From Lobulomyces angularis (Eukaryota; Chytridiomycota; Chytridiomycetes; Lobulomycetales; Lobulomycetaceae), in contig JADHYX010000054.1 in the NCBI GenBank assembly GCA_027604685.1, positions 1 to 64,000 of the forward strand: a stretch of DNA of 64,000 nt. Direction: 5' to 3'. The notes below the pieces were generated by a model, which did no database searches, was not told the DNA's origin, and saw nothing but the letters and a program-made list of their open reading frames with translations. Below, piece by piece: positions 11,106 through 23,804 of this stretch; position 1 is the stretch's first letter, and the number at the start of each line of letters is the position of its first letter. Made by a program: the position numbers and the translations under genes.

Positions 11106-12190
11106 TTTTTAAAAAAAATTGTAAATTGTTGTTCATATCATTATTTTAGATTACCAATTGTAAATATAAATGCAAATTAATTTTTTACTGCTATCATTAA
11201 TTTTTTTGTGATTACTGCAACAGTTGTCACCATTAATAATTATCAAATTTTAAAAAAATTTTAAAAAAATAAATTCTGTGTTTCTTTATAAATTTATGAA
11301 AGGTTAAGGAAAAACTGAATGGGAGAAGAGTTGTTGTCTTCAAGAAATCAAACAAATAGTTTATAAAAATAAAAAAAAATATATTTTTTAAGAACAAAAT
11401 TTACTGCAATAAACTATTTTTATTAAATTAATTGAGTGTGTAATCATGTTATGCCCTTTATTTTTTCTGCTGGGTTTAATTTGCTCCTATCTTCATAAGA
11501 ATTATATGGTGCACCTATACCAGCAATTGTGAAAAAAAGTCTTTATTTGATGGAAACCTGAGGTAAGATTGAAAAAAGATGGAAATTTTTTCAATTTCTG
11601 AACGCGGTAAAGAGATTGAGATTGTTTTGAAAAAGAATTACCTTAACAAATTTCTTCCCTTTTTTTTGAAACAATTTTTGTAATTTTGTGTAACAAAAGT
11701 ATGGTAGTACCCATATTAAAAAAAACATTGAACCAAGCTCTTTTATTGCTATTATATTAATGACTTATAAACAAGTTATTAATGGGAGGAAAAAATGAAG
11801 CTATTTATGGAAGTTAGATCCAGTCTCCCAATAAGGCTCTAGTTACTTGACATTTAGTACAACTGCTTATCAAAAAAAAACCAAAAAAAACCAAAAAAAA
11901 AAAAATTAAATATAGATACCAGAAAAAACTGAGTAAGTATTCTTTATAACTTTTTTACTACTGAAATAATCAGTACACAAAGTATCTAAATTGAAAGGTT
12001 TTGATAGTATGTTTTTTCTTTCATACTATAAAAACTACTAACAATTAGAAGTTGTTGGTCTAATTTATTTTTATGAATCAGCTCCATATAATAGAGTATT
12101 GGTTTATAAAACTTACCTTTTTTTGTCATTAAAATAAATTATTTACTATTAAACCTTTACTAAAGTTAATTATTTGTAGAAAAATTTTTT
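11106..12190. other. AT-rich intergenic upstream of RRN3
   Basis: Long A- and T-tracts only. No open frame with coding character on either strand. Confidence 0.5.
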
Positions 12191-14564
12191 ATGGTTTCAG
12201 CAGAACTTACCCTCTCAACTTCCGATCAAATTTCATCGTCATTTGGCAAAGTGAAAACGCAAAAGAAAAAAAGAAATATTAGTTTTCATCATACAACAAA
12301 ACCAGAAATGAATAATACCCATAATTTAAGTGAAGTTGATTTAGCTAGACTTAATATACTAGATATTCCCAAATTTATCAAATCGGCTCTGATGGACAAA
12401 GCAATGGTAATTAAAATTTTTTACATTATAAAGTTTTTCCTCTAACAATAACTAACGTTTTCTTTTTTTTTTTTCCTTCACATTTTTTATCAAACTATGT
12501 TATATATTTTTCATTCACTGTATTTTTAGATCAATAATAGAACAAAATATCAAAAAATTATTTCATTTTTAAATAATTCAAAGAATTTTGAAGAAGACAT
12601 TTTAATAAATTGGTTAAATTCATTCTCAGTTGTTACTTCCTCTCTGGATTCAGCATGTCATTTAATGGTCAAGGCTATTTTGAGAATAGATTGGTTATTT
12701 GATACTAATGCTGAAGACAAAATAAAATCTGATAAATTTTTTAAATGTTTTAAAAATTTGATGTTAAATATCGTTTCAGCTCACGCATTTTATGTGGTTC
12801 CAGTAGTAAGGATGCTAATTGAGAGCTTCAAGGCGCTAAAAGAACACGGTAAGTAACTAAAACAGTTTCGGAAAAAAGTGTTTCGTACTTTTTTTAGTTA
12901 TATTTCTAAATGTAAACTAATTATTTTTAGATCCGCATCAAGAAGTTATTTCAGATCGAATACATTTACTGTTAAAAAAAGTCCTTTTTTTAATTCCAAG
13001 TGGGCCTACCTTTGTCTTATCAATTTTAACTGAAAATTTTCCATTTAAAAGCGAAGATACGTTTACTCATTGCAGCTACGTGAAGAGTATTTTGAGGCTA
13101 GTGGAGTATACTCCATCGTTACACTCTGGAGTTTTAAATTTAATTATTGATCGTTTACTACAAATTGACGTTGAGATCCAAGTTGACATTGATGACTTCA
13201 TCCAAGATGATTTAGAAAATTCTGGTAATACTAATTTTGAGGAAGCGAATTCCAATGTGGATATTGCGGAATCTGAAGATGAGATAGATGAAGAAGCAGG
13301 AGATGTCATTCAAGTTGATACAAAAAAAATGGTGGAAAAGTTAGATAAGATTTTATATATCCTATTTTTTCATATTGAAAATGTTAACAAGCAGCAGCAA
13401 ATGTTAAAAATACCGAAATCTAGCACGGTCAATAGAGCTACGACTCCGTGTTCCAATACATCGTCTGAAGAAGAAACAGACGATGCCGCAAATGGGCCGC
13501 TAATAGAGTTGTTTGAAATATTTATGGGAATTTTTCAAAGATCGGTTTTACCAACCCATCGATCGAGATTTACGCAGTTTTTGTGGTTTTACATATGTTC
13601 TCTAAACCCACAGTTTAGTGACTTGTTTTTAGGTTTACTCATTAGTAAAACCTTCGACCCTTGTTCTCCGGAGGTATTGAGATTAAGTGCATGTTCGTAC
13701 TTGGCTAGTTTCGTATCCAGAGCCAATTATGTAGGTTTGGAGGAAGTAAAGACTTGTTTGAAGTTATTATGCAACTGGGCAATCAATTTTGTGGAGCAGA
13801 ATGAAAATGAATTTAATCTTAGCATTTACAATAATTTCAGTAAAAAAAATGATATGGGAACTGCTACAAAAGCTAATAATTTAAAAATTCAATTGGATAT
13901 TAAAAAGTATTCAATATTTTATGCAACAGTTCAAAGTATTTTGTATGTTTTTTGTTTTCGATGGAGAAATCTACTGGATGGTGAACAAGAGGAATTAAAT
14001 AACAAGTGTAATTACAATGACGATGGAAACTGTCTAATAAATTTTGAAGGCTTGATTAATGGCAGATTTCCGCCGGAAATGAGAGGTTTTCAACGAGTTT
14101 TACAATCAAAATTTCAGCCATTAAAGTTTGGGATCGTAAATTCTGTAATTTTGGAAAGCGCTAAAGTATTACATAAACTGCAAGTATTTTACTGTTACCC
14201 TTACATGAATGATCACAATAAGTTAAATGCAGAACTAGAAGAAAAAGAAGTTGCCGCTGATTTCTTTCCATTTGACCCCTTTAGTTTGACTAATTGTGAA
14301 AGATTTATAGAAGGTTTATACGTAGTTTACAAACCTCTTGTAATTGAAGCAGAGGAAGATGTGAATAACATTGAGGATTACAAAACTGAGGAGGAAAGGT
14401 TGGACAATTCAAAATTTACTAATGACAGTGATTTTGATTTTCTAAAACATTTCGATGAAGACGAAGATTTAAACTTTACTGAACTGCAGAATTTAAGTAG
14501 ACTAAGCGCTGATAATAATGAGGGCTCTTTGGATTTTAACACAGATGAAGAGGATTTTTTCTAA
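12191..14564 (+). CDS. RRN3: RNA polymerase I-specific initiation factor RRN3 (TIF-IA)
   Basis: RRN3 bridges Pol I to the promoter-bound core factor to start rRNA transcription in the nucleolus. Exons 12191-12406, 12530-12848 and 12931-14564 encode 722 aa, within the family's usual 600-800. Diagnostic blocks are NIVSAHAFYVVPVVRML (exon 2), KSILRLVEYTPSLHSGVLNL and IIDRLLQIDVEI (exon 3 start), an acidic insert, ILFFHIENV, and the C-terminal GRFPPEMRGFQRVLQSKFQP with FDPFSLTNCERFIEGLYVVY. The acidic loop after the IDVEI block corresponds to the family's regulatory phospho-loop. The last 70 residues are again acidic. The start is the first ATG after several upstream stops. The gene looks intact. 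Confidence 0.93.
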
Positions 14565-14660
14565 AATTTTTATAAATATTTACCTGATACTTAGGCTTTG
14601 TTTATTTTTTTACCCTTTAAAAAAAATTTTAATTTCAAATTAAGTAAAAAAAAATAAAGA

Positions 14661-15415
14661 ATGAAATATCATTTTCCCATAATTTCATTACTCTCTATGA
14701 TATCTGCTACAATGTCAACCACATTAACTCATAAAATAAGATTTGATCAAAATTTTCCAAGTGTCATAACTTCGAATCAGCCATTCAAGATTAATTTTGA
14801 AGTTCAGTTTCCCAGTTGGGAAACTACAAGCTATAGACACTTAGACTTTTCTGGTCTTTATCAAGCTAGAAGGGACATTTACCATTTATTTATAACATTG
14901 GTTGACGAGCAAAATAATCACCTAAGGTATTGATCACAATTTACCGTTATCATTTTCATTATATTTTTATTTAATTAAAAACAAATTTTTTGATAAAAAG
15001 ACATTTGTTCTTTAAAGAAATGTTTTGCTACAACGGTAATTTTGGTTACTCAAAGGAAAATGAAGATCAGAAAGGTCAACCAAACGAGTTTTACTTACCT
15101 TCCTATACAATTAACCCAAAAAATGATAAATTTAGAATTAAAGTTAGCTTAGTAAATCAAGATAAGTGGTTTACTTCATTTACTGAGGTGAGCAAAACTT
15201 TCAGTTTACAAGTGTCGAATAATCCCGTTTTGGAAGATTCTATATTTCGTAAGCTAGGAGACGGAAATCATTCGGAGGAAGTCAGTATTTTTACTTCAAT
15301 GTGGAGTTGTATGGATTCAGCCGAACCAGAAATGCAAGAAATTGTTCAAACTGTTCGCAATGGGGATGTTGTTAACACTTCAACTTTGGAATTTGCACTT
15401 AAATCTTCCAATTAA
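14661..15415 (+). CDS. Secreted protein of unknown function
   Basis: Exons 14661-14926 and 15001-15415 join in phase to 226 aa. The N-terminus (MKYHFPIISLLSMISATMST) looks like a signal peptide with cleavage near residue 20. The mature part alternates hydrophobic and polar residues (THKIRFDQNFPSVITSNQPF, INFEVQF, FRIKVSLVNQ, FSLQVSNNPVL) in a way typical of a beta-sandwich. It contains two widely spaced cysteines (EMFCYNG, SMWSCMD) that could form a disulfide. No membrane anchor follows. No family was recognised. It starts only about 100 bp after RRN3 on the same strand. Confidence 0.7.
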
Positions 15416-15688
15416 TTTTATACTATTTTATATCTTTCTGAAGCACAAAAGAAAGTTTTCAATCGTTTTCTTGATAGTTAACACATTAAAGTGTATTGTT
15501 AAGTAAATCAAAATAACTTTGAGAATATTGTAGTTATAGAAAATATTACAATTTTGACAGGTTGTTTTTTAACAACAATAAAAAAAAATTTACTTCAAAA
15601 AATTTTTCTTTGCTATAGGTTTCTGTGTAACAAATATTCCAACTGAAAAAGAAAAGATTAAAACTTATAGAAAAAATAAAGTTCCAGC

Positions 15689-16597
15689 ATGTCAGAACAA
15701 CAAAAATTACTTCAAGACATAGTATTAAATAATTTAAAAGAATCGGGAGTTTTAGGAAAATTAAAAGTAACTACATTCTTAAATAAAATATTTTTTAAAT
15801 GTAGAGTAAAAGGCCGAATTAAGAGCAAATGTGGTTAACATCATAAACCAAAAAGAAAACAATAACACATCAAATCTGAAAGCTGATAAATTATTTCAAT
15901 CTACTGAAGGTAAACTGAAAAAATATAAATTGAAAGAATTAGTAACATGTTGCTTTACTGTTAAAATTTTTTTTTTGTAAAAACATTTATTTTTATCCAA
16001 TTTATTTGATTATTTTAGGTGTAATGGCGCTGGCCTTAATCAAAGACTTTTTAAACTTTTTTGAACTAAGTTACACTTTGAGTGTCTTAGAACCACAAAT
16101 TGAAGTGAGTAGTTTGTAATATTGATTCCTTTTTTTTCTTTTTCGAATAAATTTTTTTTAGTGATTTATTATTATTGTTTTTAATTTTTTAATCTTACAA
16201 TTTTTTTTAAGGGAATAAATCTGCCTGACAACAATAGTGTCAATAATTTCTTAAATTTTGATAAGAAAGAAGGTAGCGAACATAATGCTAACGAACCATT
16301 ATTGATAAAATTATTAAAAAGAAAGAGCTCGTTGGTATTGTTCTTAAAATTTAATTTTCTTAAGACTGCTTTTTTTTTTTCAGGCAGCAAAATATGAACT
16401 ATCTGAATTAAATGACGATGTTTCAAGGTAAAAAATAAAGAAATTAAATTTTAAGAGCAATTTAAACTCGTTTATTCTATAGCATATCTAAAATTAAAAT
16501 GTCGAAACATAATTCAGAGTATTGTACTTCAGATGGAACTATATCACCCTCTTACAGCCTTAATGAGCTAGACTATAAGGAAGATGCTGAAAAATAG
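15689..16597 (+). CDS. FOP/CEP43-like centriole and basal-body protein (LisH/FOP dimerisation domain)
   Basis: Six exons (15689-15766, 15813-15909, 16019-16104, 16212-16334, 16384-16427, 16483-16597) join in phase to 180 aa. Residues 1-35 read ...LKESGVLGKLK-AELRANVV, and residues 59-88 read EGVMALALIKDFLNFFELSY-TLSVLEPQIE. These match the N-terminal homodimerisation/LisH domain of animal FOP (FGFR1OP, CEP43) almost block by block. The C-terminal SLNELDYKEDAE resembles FOP's terminal acidic motif. FOP family members anchor at centrioles and basal bodies and occur in lineages with cilia. The protein is shorter than animal FOP (about 400 aa), with a reduced linker. Confidence 0.82.
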
Positions 16598-17115
16598 TGT
16601 ATTCTTTTTAAATGAAATCGTTGTATTCTTCATAAATTAAATCGAAGAGTAGTAAATTAAAATGAAAATTAAGCATATATCAAGTAAATGAAAAAAGATT
16701 AATGAATTATGTATGCCACAGTAAATGAAATGAATTCTTTAGTTGTAATTCTTTTGTCGTCTTGTCATTAAATTTATCCAACAATCTCCCATAATGAAAT
16801 TATAACTTATTTTTGTTTTTTCATTCTTATATAATAATGAAAATTTTAAAAAAATAAGTTTAATACTATGAAAATATTGATGTGCTTCAATTTTATTTCT
16901 TTTTTTTTTTAAATTTTTTCTTTTTAAATTCCAGAAAATTCTATTTAAGAAATTAATAAAACAAAAATCAATATAAAAAAAAAAATAAAATAAAAATTAA
17001 TTTAAAATAAAAAAATAATAATATAATTAAAATCTATAATTCATTAAAAAAAAAAAAAAAAGTCTATTTATTACTGATAATTCATTAAAAATTAATCTAC
17101 AATCCTGCTTCGAAA
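16598..17115. other. AT-rich intergenic
   Basis: Very low complexity A/T sequence, with no gene visible; presumably the FOP 3' end and the promoter of the next gene. Confidence 0.5.
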
Positions 17116-18624
17116 ATGGAATCAATAGGTTTTAGTCAACCTAGTTTAATTATTCCAGACCACAATGCTCCGAAATTCACATTAGGTATTTGTATTATAA
17201 AACCTCCTTTTTAACACAAATTCCACTTGTAAGAGCAAATGGAAGACTTGCTCGCTTTTACTCCAACTACAACTACTCAGCCATTTAATTATCCTGTTGA
17301 AGCATATATTCCCTTAGAAATACAGAGTAGTATTCCTAGTAAGTTTGTTATTTGCAAAAAGGTTGATTTCTCAAATTTCTTAAAAAATAGTACCAACAAC
17401 ATCTCACACATCCCCAACCATGCAATTAAATGCGACTAAACCTGATAATTTTCAAATAACGAATACCATAAAAAGTTCTAAAGATAAAAGAAAAAAAGTT
17501 CAAAAAGCTTGGTAATTACTTTTATCAATGTTTTTTCTTCAAAATGAAACTAAAATATTAAAATTTAAAATCTTTTGTAGTGACGGTTGTCGTAAGGCAC
17601 ATCTAAGTTGTAGTGAAAGCAGACCATGTGATAGGTGCAAAAAAAGGAATCACTTATGCGTAGATTCACCGATACCTCCAAGTTCCGATATTAGTAAAAC
17701 TGTAAAAAAGACTAGATCAAGCCAGTCGTTATTAAATTCTCCTAATGGTCTTCATCGTCGAAGGTATATTTGTTTCAATTTTTTTGGTTTTTTAAAAAAA
17801 AATAAAATTTGTTTTTAACAAAAATGTAATAATTATTTTTTATCAGGTCTAGTCAAGATTCCATAAAATCAGATACCAATATAGACTACACGCAGCAGCC
17901 GCATTATATATCATCTCCAGACCGTCGTAGAAGTAGTGGAGGAAGTCAGAAAAATTCCTTACTATATGGAAGCCATGATCGCAGAGGAAGCAATAATTCG
18001 AATGCATCCGTGGAATCCCTTTTGTCGATACTGAGTGATATTCAAGGAAGTACCAGTGACTTATATTCAGTAAGTGGCAGCTTTGATATTGTAACAGGAA
18101 ATGAAGTTGAGTTGGATAATCCAATAAATGAGCTTATACACAATGACCTAAACAAATTAGCAATACGGAATAACTGTCATCAAGAACTGGTTTTTCAGCG
18201 GGATCTAGAGGAGATCGCCACTCTACGACAAAGTCAGCATCCGCAAAATTATTCTAATTTGAATAATCAAATGTTACCTTCATTTAATAGTACAAATGTA
18301 ATACCTCGTTTTCAGAATAGTGGCAATTTCCCATTGCGTTTTCAAAACAAAAGATCATCTCTTACTCAATTTAGCAATAACAATCAGTTTAATAATTTAG
18401 GTGCTAATTATGGAAATAATTACATTATATCCAATTTTAATGATGGTAATAGTGGAATTAACGTAAACAGTAGTTCACATCCTACTGTTGTTTCTAGTAA
18501 TGATCTGTTTTTGAATAATAATTTTCCAATACAGAACTTTAATCTTACAAACAATAGCAGCATTGAAAATAGCAACAGTTTAATTAATTTATTCGGAGAT
18601 ATTCACCAATTTGAACAAACTTAA
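17116..18624 (+). CDS. Zn2Cys6 fungal-type transcription factor
   Basis: Exons 17116-17185, 17234-17338, 17391-17511, 17581-17763 and 17847-18624 give about 418 aa, all in phase. The binuclear zinc cluster (residues about 98-125) starts ACDGCRKAHLSC and continues ESRPCDRCKK, then C; spacing is C-x2-C-x6-C-x5-C-x2-C-x6-C, the exact GAL4-type pattern. A basic stretch (KDKRKKVQKA) precedes it. The second cysteine-bearing codon is split by an intron, so the domain is visible only after splicing. The rest is Ser/Asn-rich with a short conserved-looking segment (DLNKLAIRNN...FQRDLEEI) and a long Asn-rich tail. No fungal-specific middle homology region was seen. Target genes are unknown. Confidence 0.88.
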
Positions 18625-18900
18625 TTAAAACTATTTGAATTTGAAATTTAATTCATTAAGACCCTTAAAGTTAATCGCAAATGGTTGTTTAAATTTTCAA
18701 TTAAAAATCTCATGTAATTAAATTTATTTTTCTTGCTTTCATTCTAAATAGATTCGAAAAATATTTATTTATTTATTTTTTTAATCCCTTTTTTTGCTTG
18801 ACTCTGTCAAAAAAAATTGATAATTAAGGCGATAAGACTGCAGAATAATACAACTCACATTACTCATTTGATATAATGCAAAACTTCCGAAAATCCCCCA

Positions 18901-20083
18901 TTATTTATATTCTGAGTCTTTTGGAACTTCAGTAGGGTCCAAATTCAGCTTCTTCATTTTTACAGCAATTTCAAATAAGTAATCATAACATTCTGTCATA
19001 CATTTTGCTATCATCATGTTTGTAATGGTAAAAAGAAGAATTAAAACAAAATATACCTTTTTCCCAGGTTTCACCCTAATGCAGAATACGATATACAATT
19101 ATTAAAAATGTTTCGTTTTTTTTTTTTTTTTTACCCAAACATAAACTCCATGCCTTCTAACCAGAACGGCATTAGTGTCAGGATTATCCAATATGGCCTA
19201 GCTTTTATTTCAGTAAGAGGCAAGACATGAAAATTATTACCTTTTCCATCCTCTCTTTCAAATCTCTTTCTTCAGCTGTATTTTCAATTATTGGTACAGT
19301 TAACGTATCATAGTACTAAGCAGAAAATTAATTTTGCAACAATTATAATCAATAACACCTTATAATAATCCTTAGAGTCACCTCTTCTAATGCCTTTTAT
19401 CATTTCTTGATGCGTTATTGTGAAATGCGAGCCTGCAAGAAAAATATAACAGAAGCAATGTTTTGAATAATTAGATCACTTACCACTAAATAATAAAGTA
19501 GCTAAAACTGCATTTTGTGAGTGAGTATGAATGCATGCTCCACAGTTTCTTAAATTGTAAGCGTTAAAAAAAAGGGGAGTGCACTGTGACATTTTTAAAC
19601 TTTTATTGTGAGGAAGACTTATAATCTCCTGATTCTTGTTTAAAATAAACAAATCAGAAGGTTGCATTCTTTCCTTCTGCACTCCTGATGGCGCTATATA
19701 ATAATGATCATGCTGCCTGATAGTCATACCGCCCCTAATTGTTAATTTTTTTGAGTAAATATCTACCTTTCAACTATTTTGAGCATACCCAGTTCCAGTA
19801 ACCCAGCCGTTGTTATAGAACAATTTGCATAATTCTGGGATTAAATTAGATGCATGTTCTGGATCTAAAGTAAAATAAAAATATATGATTCAATTTATAT
19901 GGTAATCAAAAGTCTGAGTTGAGAAATTGTGAAAAACTTTAGTTAACTTTATTCTTCAAATTAAGAAAAGTGAAGTCAAATAATACCCGAAGAGAGCACT
20001 GAGAGGTTAGAATCATTCCCTTCAGTAGCATTGTTCTGGACATCATTTTCTTCATGTTTCCTTTTTTTTAAAGTTTGCTGCAT
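18901..20083 (-). CDS. Methylthioribulose-1-phosphate dehydratase (methionine salvage)
   Basis: This class II aldolase-fold zinc enzyme dehydrates 5-methylthioribulose-1-phosphate in the cytosolic methionine salvage pathway. Reading from 20083: exon 1 (to 19987), exon 2 (19864-19789, [20 protein letters not shown]), exon 3 from 19734 ([19 protein letters not shown], then [19 protein letters not shown]), then [59 protein letters not shown] and [20 protein letters not shown]. His residues in HTHSQ and RRHG are the expected zinc ligands, and the Glu in HQEMIKG the catalytic acid. At least six introns; the gene looks complete. Confidence 0.93.
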
Positions 20084-20747
20084 AGTTGATTTGAAAAATA
20101 AAAAAAGTAAAAAAAAGAAACATAATAAATGGAAATGAATTTTTGAGTAATTTTTATTTAAAAAAATGGAAATCAAAACAGTATTTATCTACGAGTGATT
20201 GTAGTATCAAATAAGCTAAATAAATCTGATGCTCATTCGTTTTAGTGAGTAGTCTCACTCATATATACATTAGGCGATAAGAAAGTCCTATAGATTTAAC
20301 AAATTCTTAACACAGATTTTCACCAAATTGGTAGAAACGGTGTGTAGTTGATCTAACTAAAAGTTAATTTTAGAAAATTTACAAAGATGATAAATTTTTT
20401 TTTCTTTCAGAAAGAGATATTGATTCCAAAAAGGATATAGTACATTACAAACTCCAGCATAAACAATTTGTTTTTTTATCACCACATTTAACAAATTTTT
20501 TCAAGCTGTTTTAAAAAGAACATTATATAAACCAGTGAAGAGGTTGACCTTACAAAACTGCCGGTTACTTTTGAACATTAAATTTTTAGATATATCAAAA
20601 TTAAACAGTTTTACTTTCAAAATTATTAGATATTGGTTCGTGTAACAAAAGATAAAAATTTATATTAAAGTTTTTTATTTTACTAGTTTTTTTTTTTTCT
20701 TATTTTTATTTTAATTTTTTTTTATACTTTTTTTTTTTATTATTTTT
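20084..20747. other. Intergenic, divergent promoters
   Basis: The region lies between a minus gene and a plus gene that diverge. It holds T-rich tracts near 20690-20745 just before the RRM gene, and no open frame of note. Confidence 0.5.
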
Positions 20748-22376
20748 ATGATAATGAACTCTACAGAATCAATTACAGATAAATCAAGTGAAAGAAAATT
20801 AGTAAGTTGAAATGTAATTTTTCCGTTAACACTTCAAATTCTAGTACGTTGGTAACTTGGATGCTAGAGTTGATGAGGCAATTTTAACTAGTTTATTTTC
20901 TGCCGCTGGTGAAGTTGTCTCTGTTAAAATCATATCTGATAAAAATGTCAACAGGGTATGTCTTTTTTATTTTTATTAGTAGCTTATTCTTGAAGGCACA
21001 AGGTACTGGTGTTCATTTTGGTTTTGTAGAATTTAGAGATCATAGATCTGCTGAGCAAGCTATCAATTCGCTTAATGGAACGCATGTTATGAACTATGTA
21101 AATATATTACCTCTTCGATCTAATTAAGTAATTGGCTTATAGGACATTAGAGTTAATTGGGCTTTTGCAGGCGCCCATGCTAATAGCACCGTTGACACTT
21201 CATCTCATTTTCACTTATTTGTTGGAGATTTGAGCGCAGAAGTCAATGATCAAATATTATGGACAGCATTTCAAAAATTTGGATCTCTTTCGTAAGTTTA
21301 CTTTTCCTATGATAATTAAATTTTTTGCGTTGCTTTATTAAAATAACTTAATAAGTGACCTTTGTTAATATTTTGGCTTTTTAGTGAAGCTCGGGTTATG
21401 TGGGATGCTAATTCTGGAAAATCTAGAGGATATGGATTCGTTGCATTTAAAGAAAGAGTTGAAGCAGAACAAGCACTTACTACTATGAATGGGGAGTGGA
21501 TTGGATCTAGACCAATTAGATTAAATTGGGCTAATCAAAAATCTAATTTGACCAATTTAGCCGTTAGTGGTGTTTCCCTTGGTCATATGAGTATGGGTCA
21601 ACATAGTCAACCCTCTTTTAATCTTAACACATCTGGTCCTTTAAATTACGAAGTAGTAGTAAATCAGACTTCTACATTTAACACTACTGTCTACGTAGGA
21701 AATCTTCCTCCAACTACTACTCGTAAAGTACCATAATATCTCTACTTGTAATTCTTGTTTTTAGAAAACGATCTTGTTGCAGTATTCCAGCAATACGGTG
21801 CAATTTATGAACTCAAACTTCAAAGTGACCGCGGTTACGCCTTTGTTAAGTGCGATTTTTTAGTACTGAAGTAATATCTTAATTTTTTTGTTTTTGTTTT
21901 AAGGATGGATACCCACGAAAATGCAGCAATGGCAATTGTTTCGACAAACGGGTTATCAATCAATAATAGACCAGTTAAGGTATTTTTTTATGAAATTTCT
22001 CCTAGTATTGAATGATTTAGTGTTCTTGGGGTAAGGATAAGGGCCCAGAAAATTTTTTCAACCCTCAACAAGTTGGCGGTACTTATCCAGGTTACGCTTA
22101 CGGTAATATTTTTTATAATACCTAAATTTGGACTCAAAAATTCATGTTTCTATATTTATCTTACTTTAAATGGATTTATGTTTATCTAATAATTGAAAAA
22201 TGTTAGGTGGTGGTGATGCCTCAAGTGGAGCTGGAACAGGAGCATCAGCAGTTGCAGGTTACTATCAACAACAACAAGGTTTATACAATCCATCGGCATA
22301 TGGATATGCTGGTGGTTGGAATCAAAACAACGCACAACAATATTACAATGCCCAACAACAGCAACAGCAACAATAG
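20748..22376 (+). CDS. TIA1/Pub1-type RNA-binding protein, three RRMs
   Basis: Nine exons (20748-20801, 20845-20955, 20996-21097, 21143-21291, 21385-21722, 21765-21849, 21904-21979, 22021-22102, 22207-22376), all in phase. RRM1 has YVGNLDARV (RNP2) and HFGFVEF (RNP1) and ends with DIRVNWAF. RRM2 has LFVGDLSAEV and RGYGFVAF and ends with IRLNWANQ. RRM3 has VYVGNLPPTT and RGYAFVKM and ends with the diagnostic VKCSWGKD. A Gln/Gly/Tyr-rich low-complexity tail follows, like the prion-like tail of TIA1/Pub1 that drives stress-granule assembly. The family binds U-rich mRNA and regulates splicing, stability and translation. Start choice between ATG 20748 and 20754 is open. Confidence 0.93.
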
Positions 22377-23100
22377 GTTTACGCTATTAAGATGTTGAAT
22401 TATGTTTTTTTTCTTATTTTTATATATAATAATATGATAAAAATTAATTTTACTACTTCCTTTTTTATTTTTTTAAGCATCATTCTTTTTTATATAGAAT
22501 TTTCTTGTATTCTTTTCCATAAAAAATAAGGAGGTAAAGAGAAAAATTTGTTTTTTGATTTGTTTTCATATATAAATTAGTATAATATTAATTTTTTTTT
22601 TTTGTAATGAGGTTAATACTTAATGCCTTGACACTTGTCATATATTTTTTTAGAATCTTAATTTTATTAATTCAGTTTTTTTTAATTGTGATATGTAATT
22701 TCTGAGCATAATGGATGTTAAATATTTAATATTGTTAACCAATTTTAACCTACGAAATAATATTTAGTACCTTGAATTGTTAAGCTAAAAATTCTCTTCC
22801 CTTTTTACATAATTTAATTTCACCTATTCTTTGTTATTTTCCAGCTAGTTTTATGTGCACTATGTGGGATATGGGCAGGTTTTTAAATTAAGAACTTACA
22901 TGTTGTTGTAAAACACCATTACTGTTTTAAGAGTCAATATTTTCCATAAAAAAAAATTTATTTTAAGTTATTTTCTCAAATAATCTTCATTAATCCATTT
23001 GTTTGCATTAACAAATATAATTTTCAGTGTAGTTAGTTACCAACTGTTAATACAATAATTAAGAAACAGACGGTAAGTTGTTTAGACTGTACTAGAATTT
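22377..23100. other. AT-rich intergenic
   Basis: Probable 3' UTR of the RRM gene followed by AT-rich sequence; no gene seen. Confidence 0.5.
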
Positions 23101-23120
23101 TTAACAGTCGAAATGCCTAA

Positions 23121-23522
23121 ATAAATGCTAAACATAAAAATTGTTGCAATAATTGTGGATTACAATATCATTCATTTGAACAATATTATGATCATTTGAA
23201 GAAAACCCAAACTGGTTTAAAAGAAGCTTTAAATTACATGCCTTTATTGCAACTTGGGTTTTGGTTTAATACAGATAATCTACTTAGCCATATAATAGAT
23301 GAACACTGGGATGAATGCAAAAATTGTAGAATAAATTTCGAGTACGCTCAAGAGAATTTTGAACACTTAGTAAAAAGGCACTCACAATGGTATGAAGAGA
23401 ATGTTAATCTTGATGTAGATGAATTAAATAGCATAATTGATGAATTGTTATCAGATGAAGAGGATGAAGATGAAGAGGATGAAGATGAAGAGGATTTAGA
23501 TGAAGACGAAGATGAAAATTAA
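23121..23522 (+). pseudogene. Zinc-finger protein fragment with acidic tail; no start codon found
   Basis: A frame open from 23121 to the TAA at 23520-23522 encodes about 133 aa. It has two C2H2-like units: CCNNCGLQYHSFEQYYDHLK and, about 45 residues later, CKNCRINFEYAQENFEHLVK followed by RH. The C-terminus is a long run of Asp and Glu (LLSDEEDEDEEDEDEEDLDE). No ATG exists in this frame before the first finger. A candidate upstream intron (GTAAGT at about 23073, AG at about 23107) leads into stops in all three frames. It is either a decayed gene or an unusual start/first exon I cannot resolve. Confidence 0.5.
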
Positions 23523-23804
23523 TCTGAAAATGGCATACCATGTGAATGTGATGTACAGTATTTGCGAATCATTAAAGTCAAAAGGAATCCAATAAGTAAG
23601 TTCACTTCTAGTTGTGTTGTAAAGTGTATAAAATTGTTATAGATATCTTTTTATACCACCATGAAATAATATATTAATAACCTTGTAATATCGAGTAAAT
23701 TAATTTAAAAATGCATTTACATTCCAATTCTTAAATTGAAATTAATTAACTATATTTTGTTTATAAATGAACCTACAACTATTACAACCACAATAATAAT
23801 AAAT

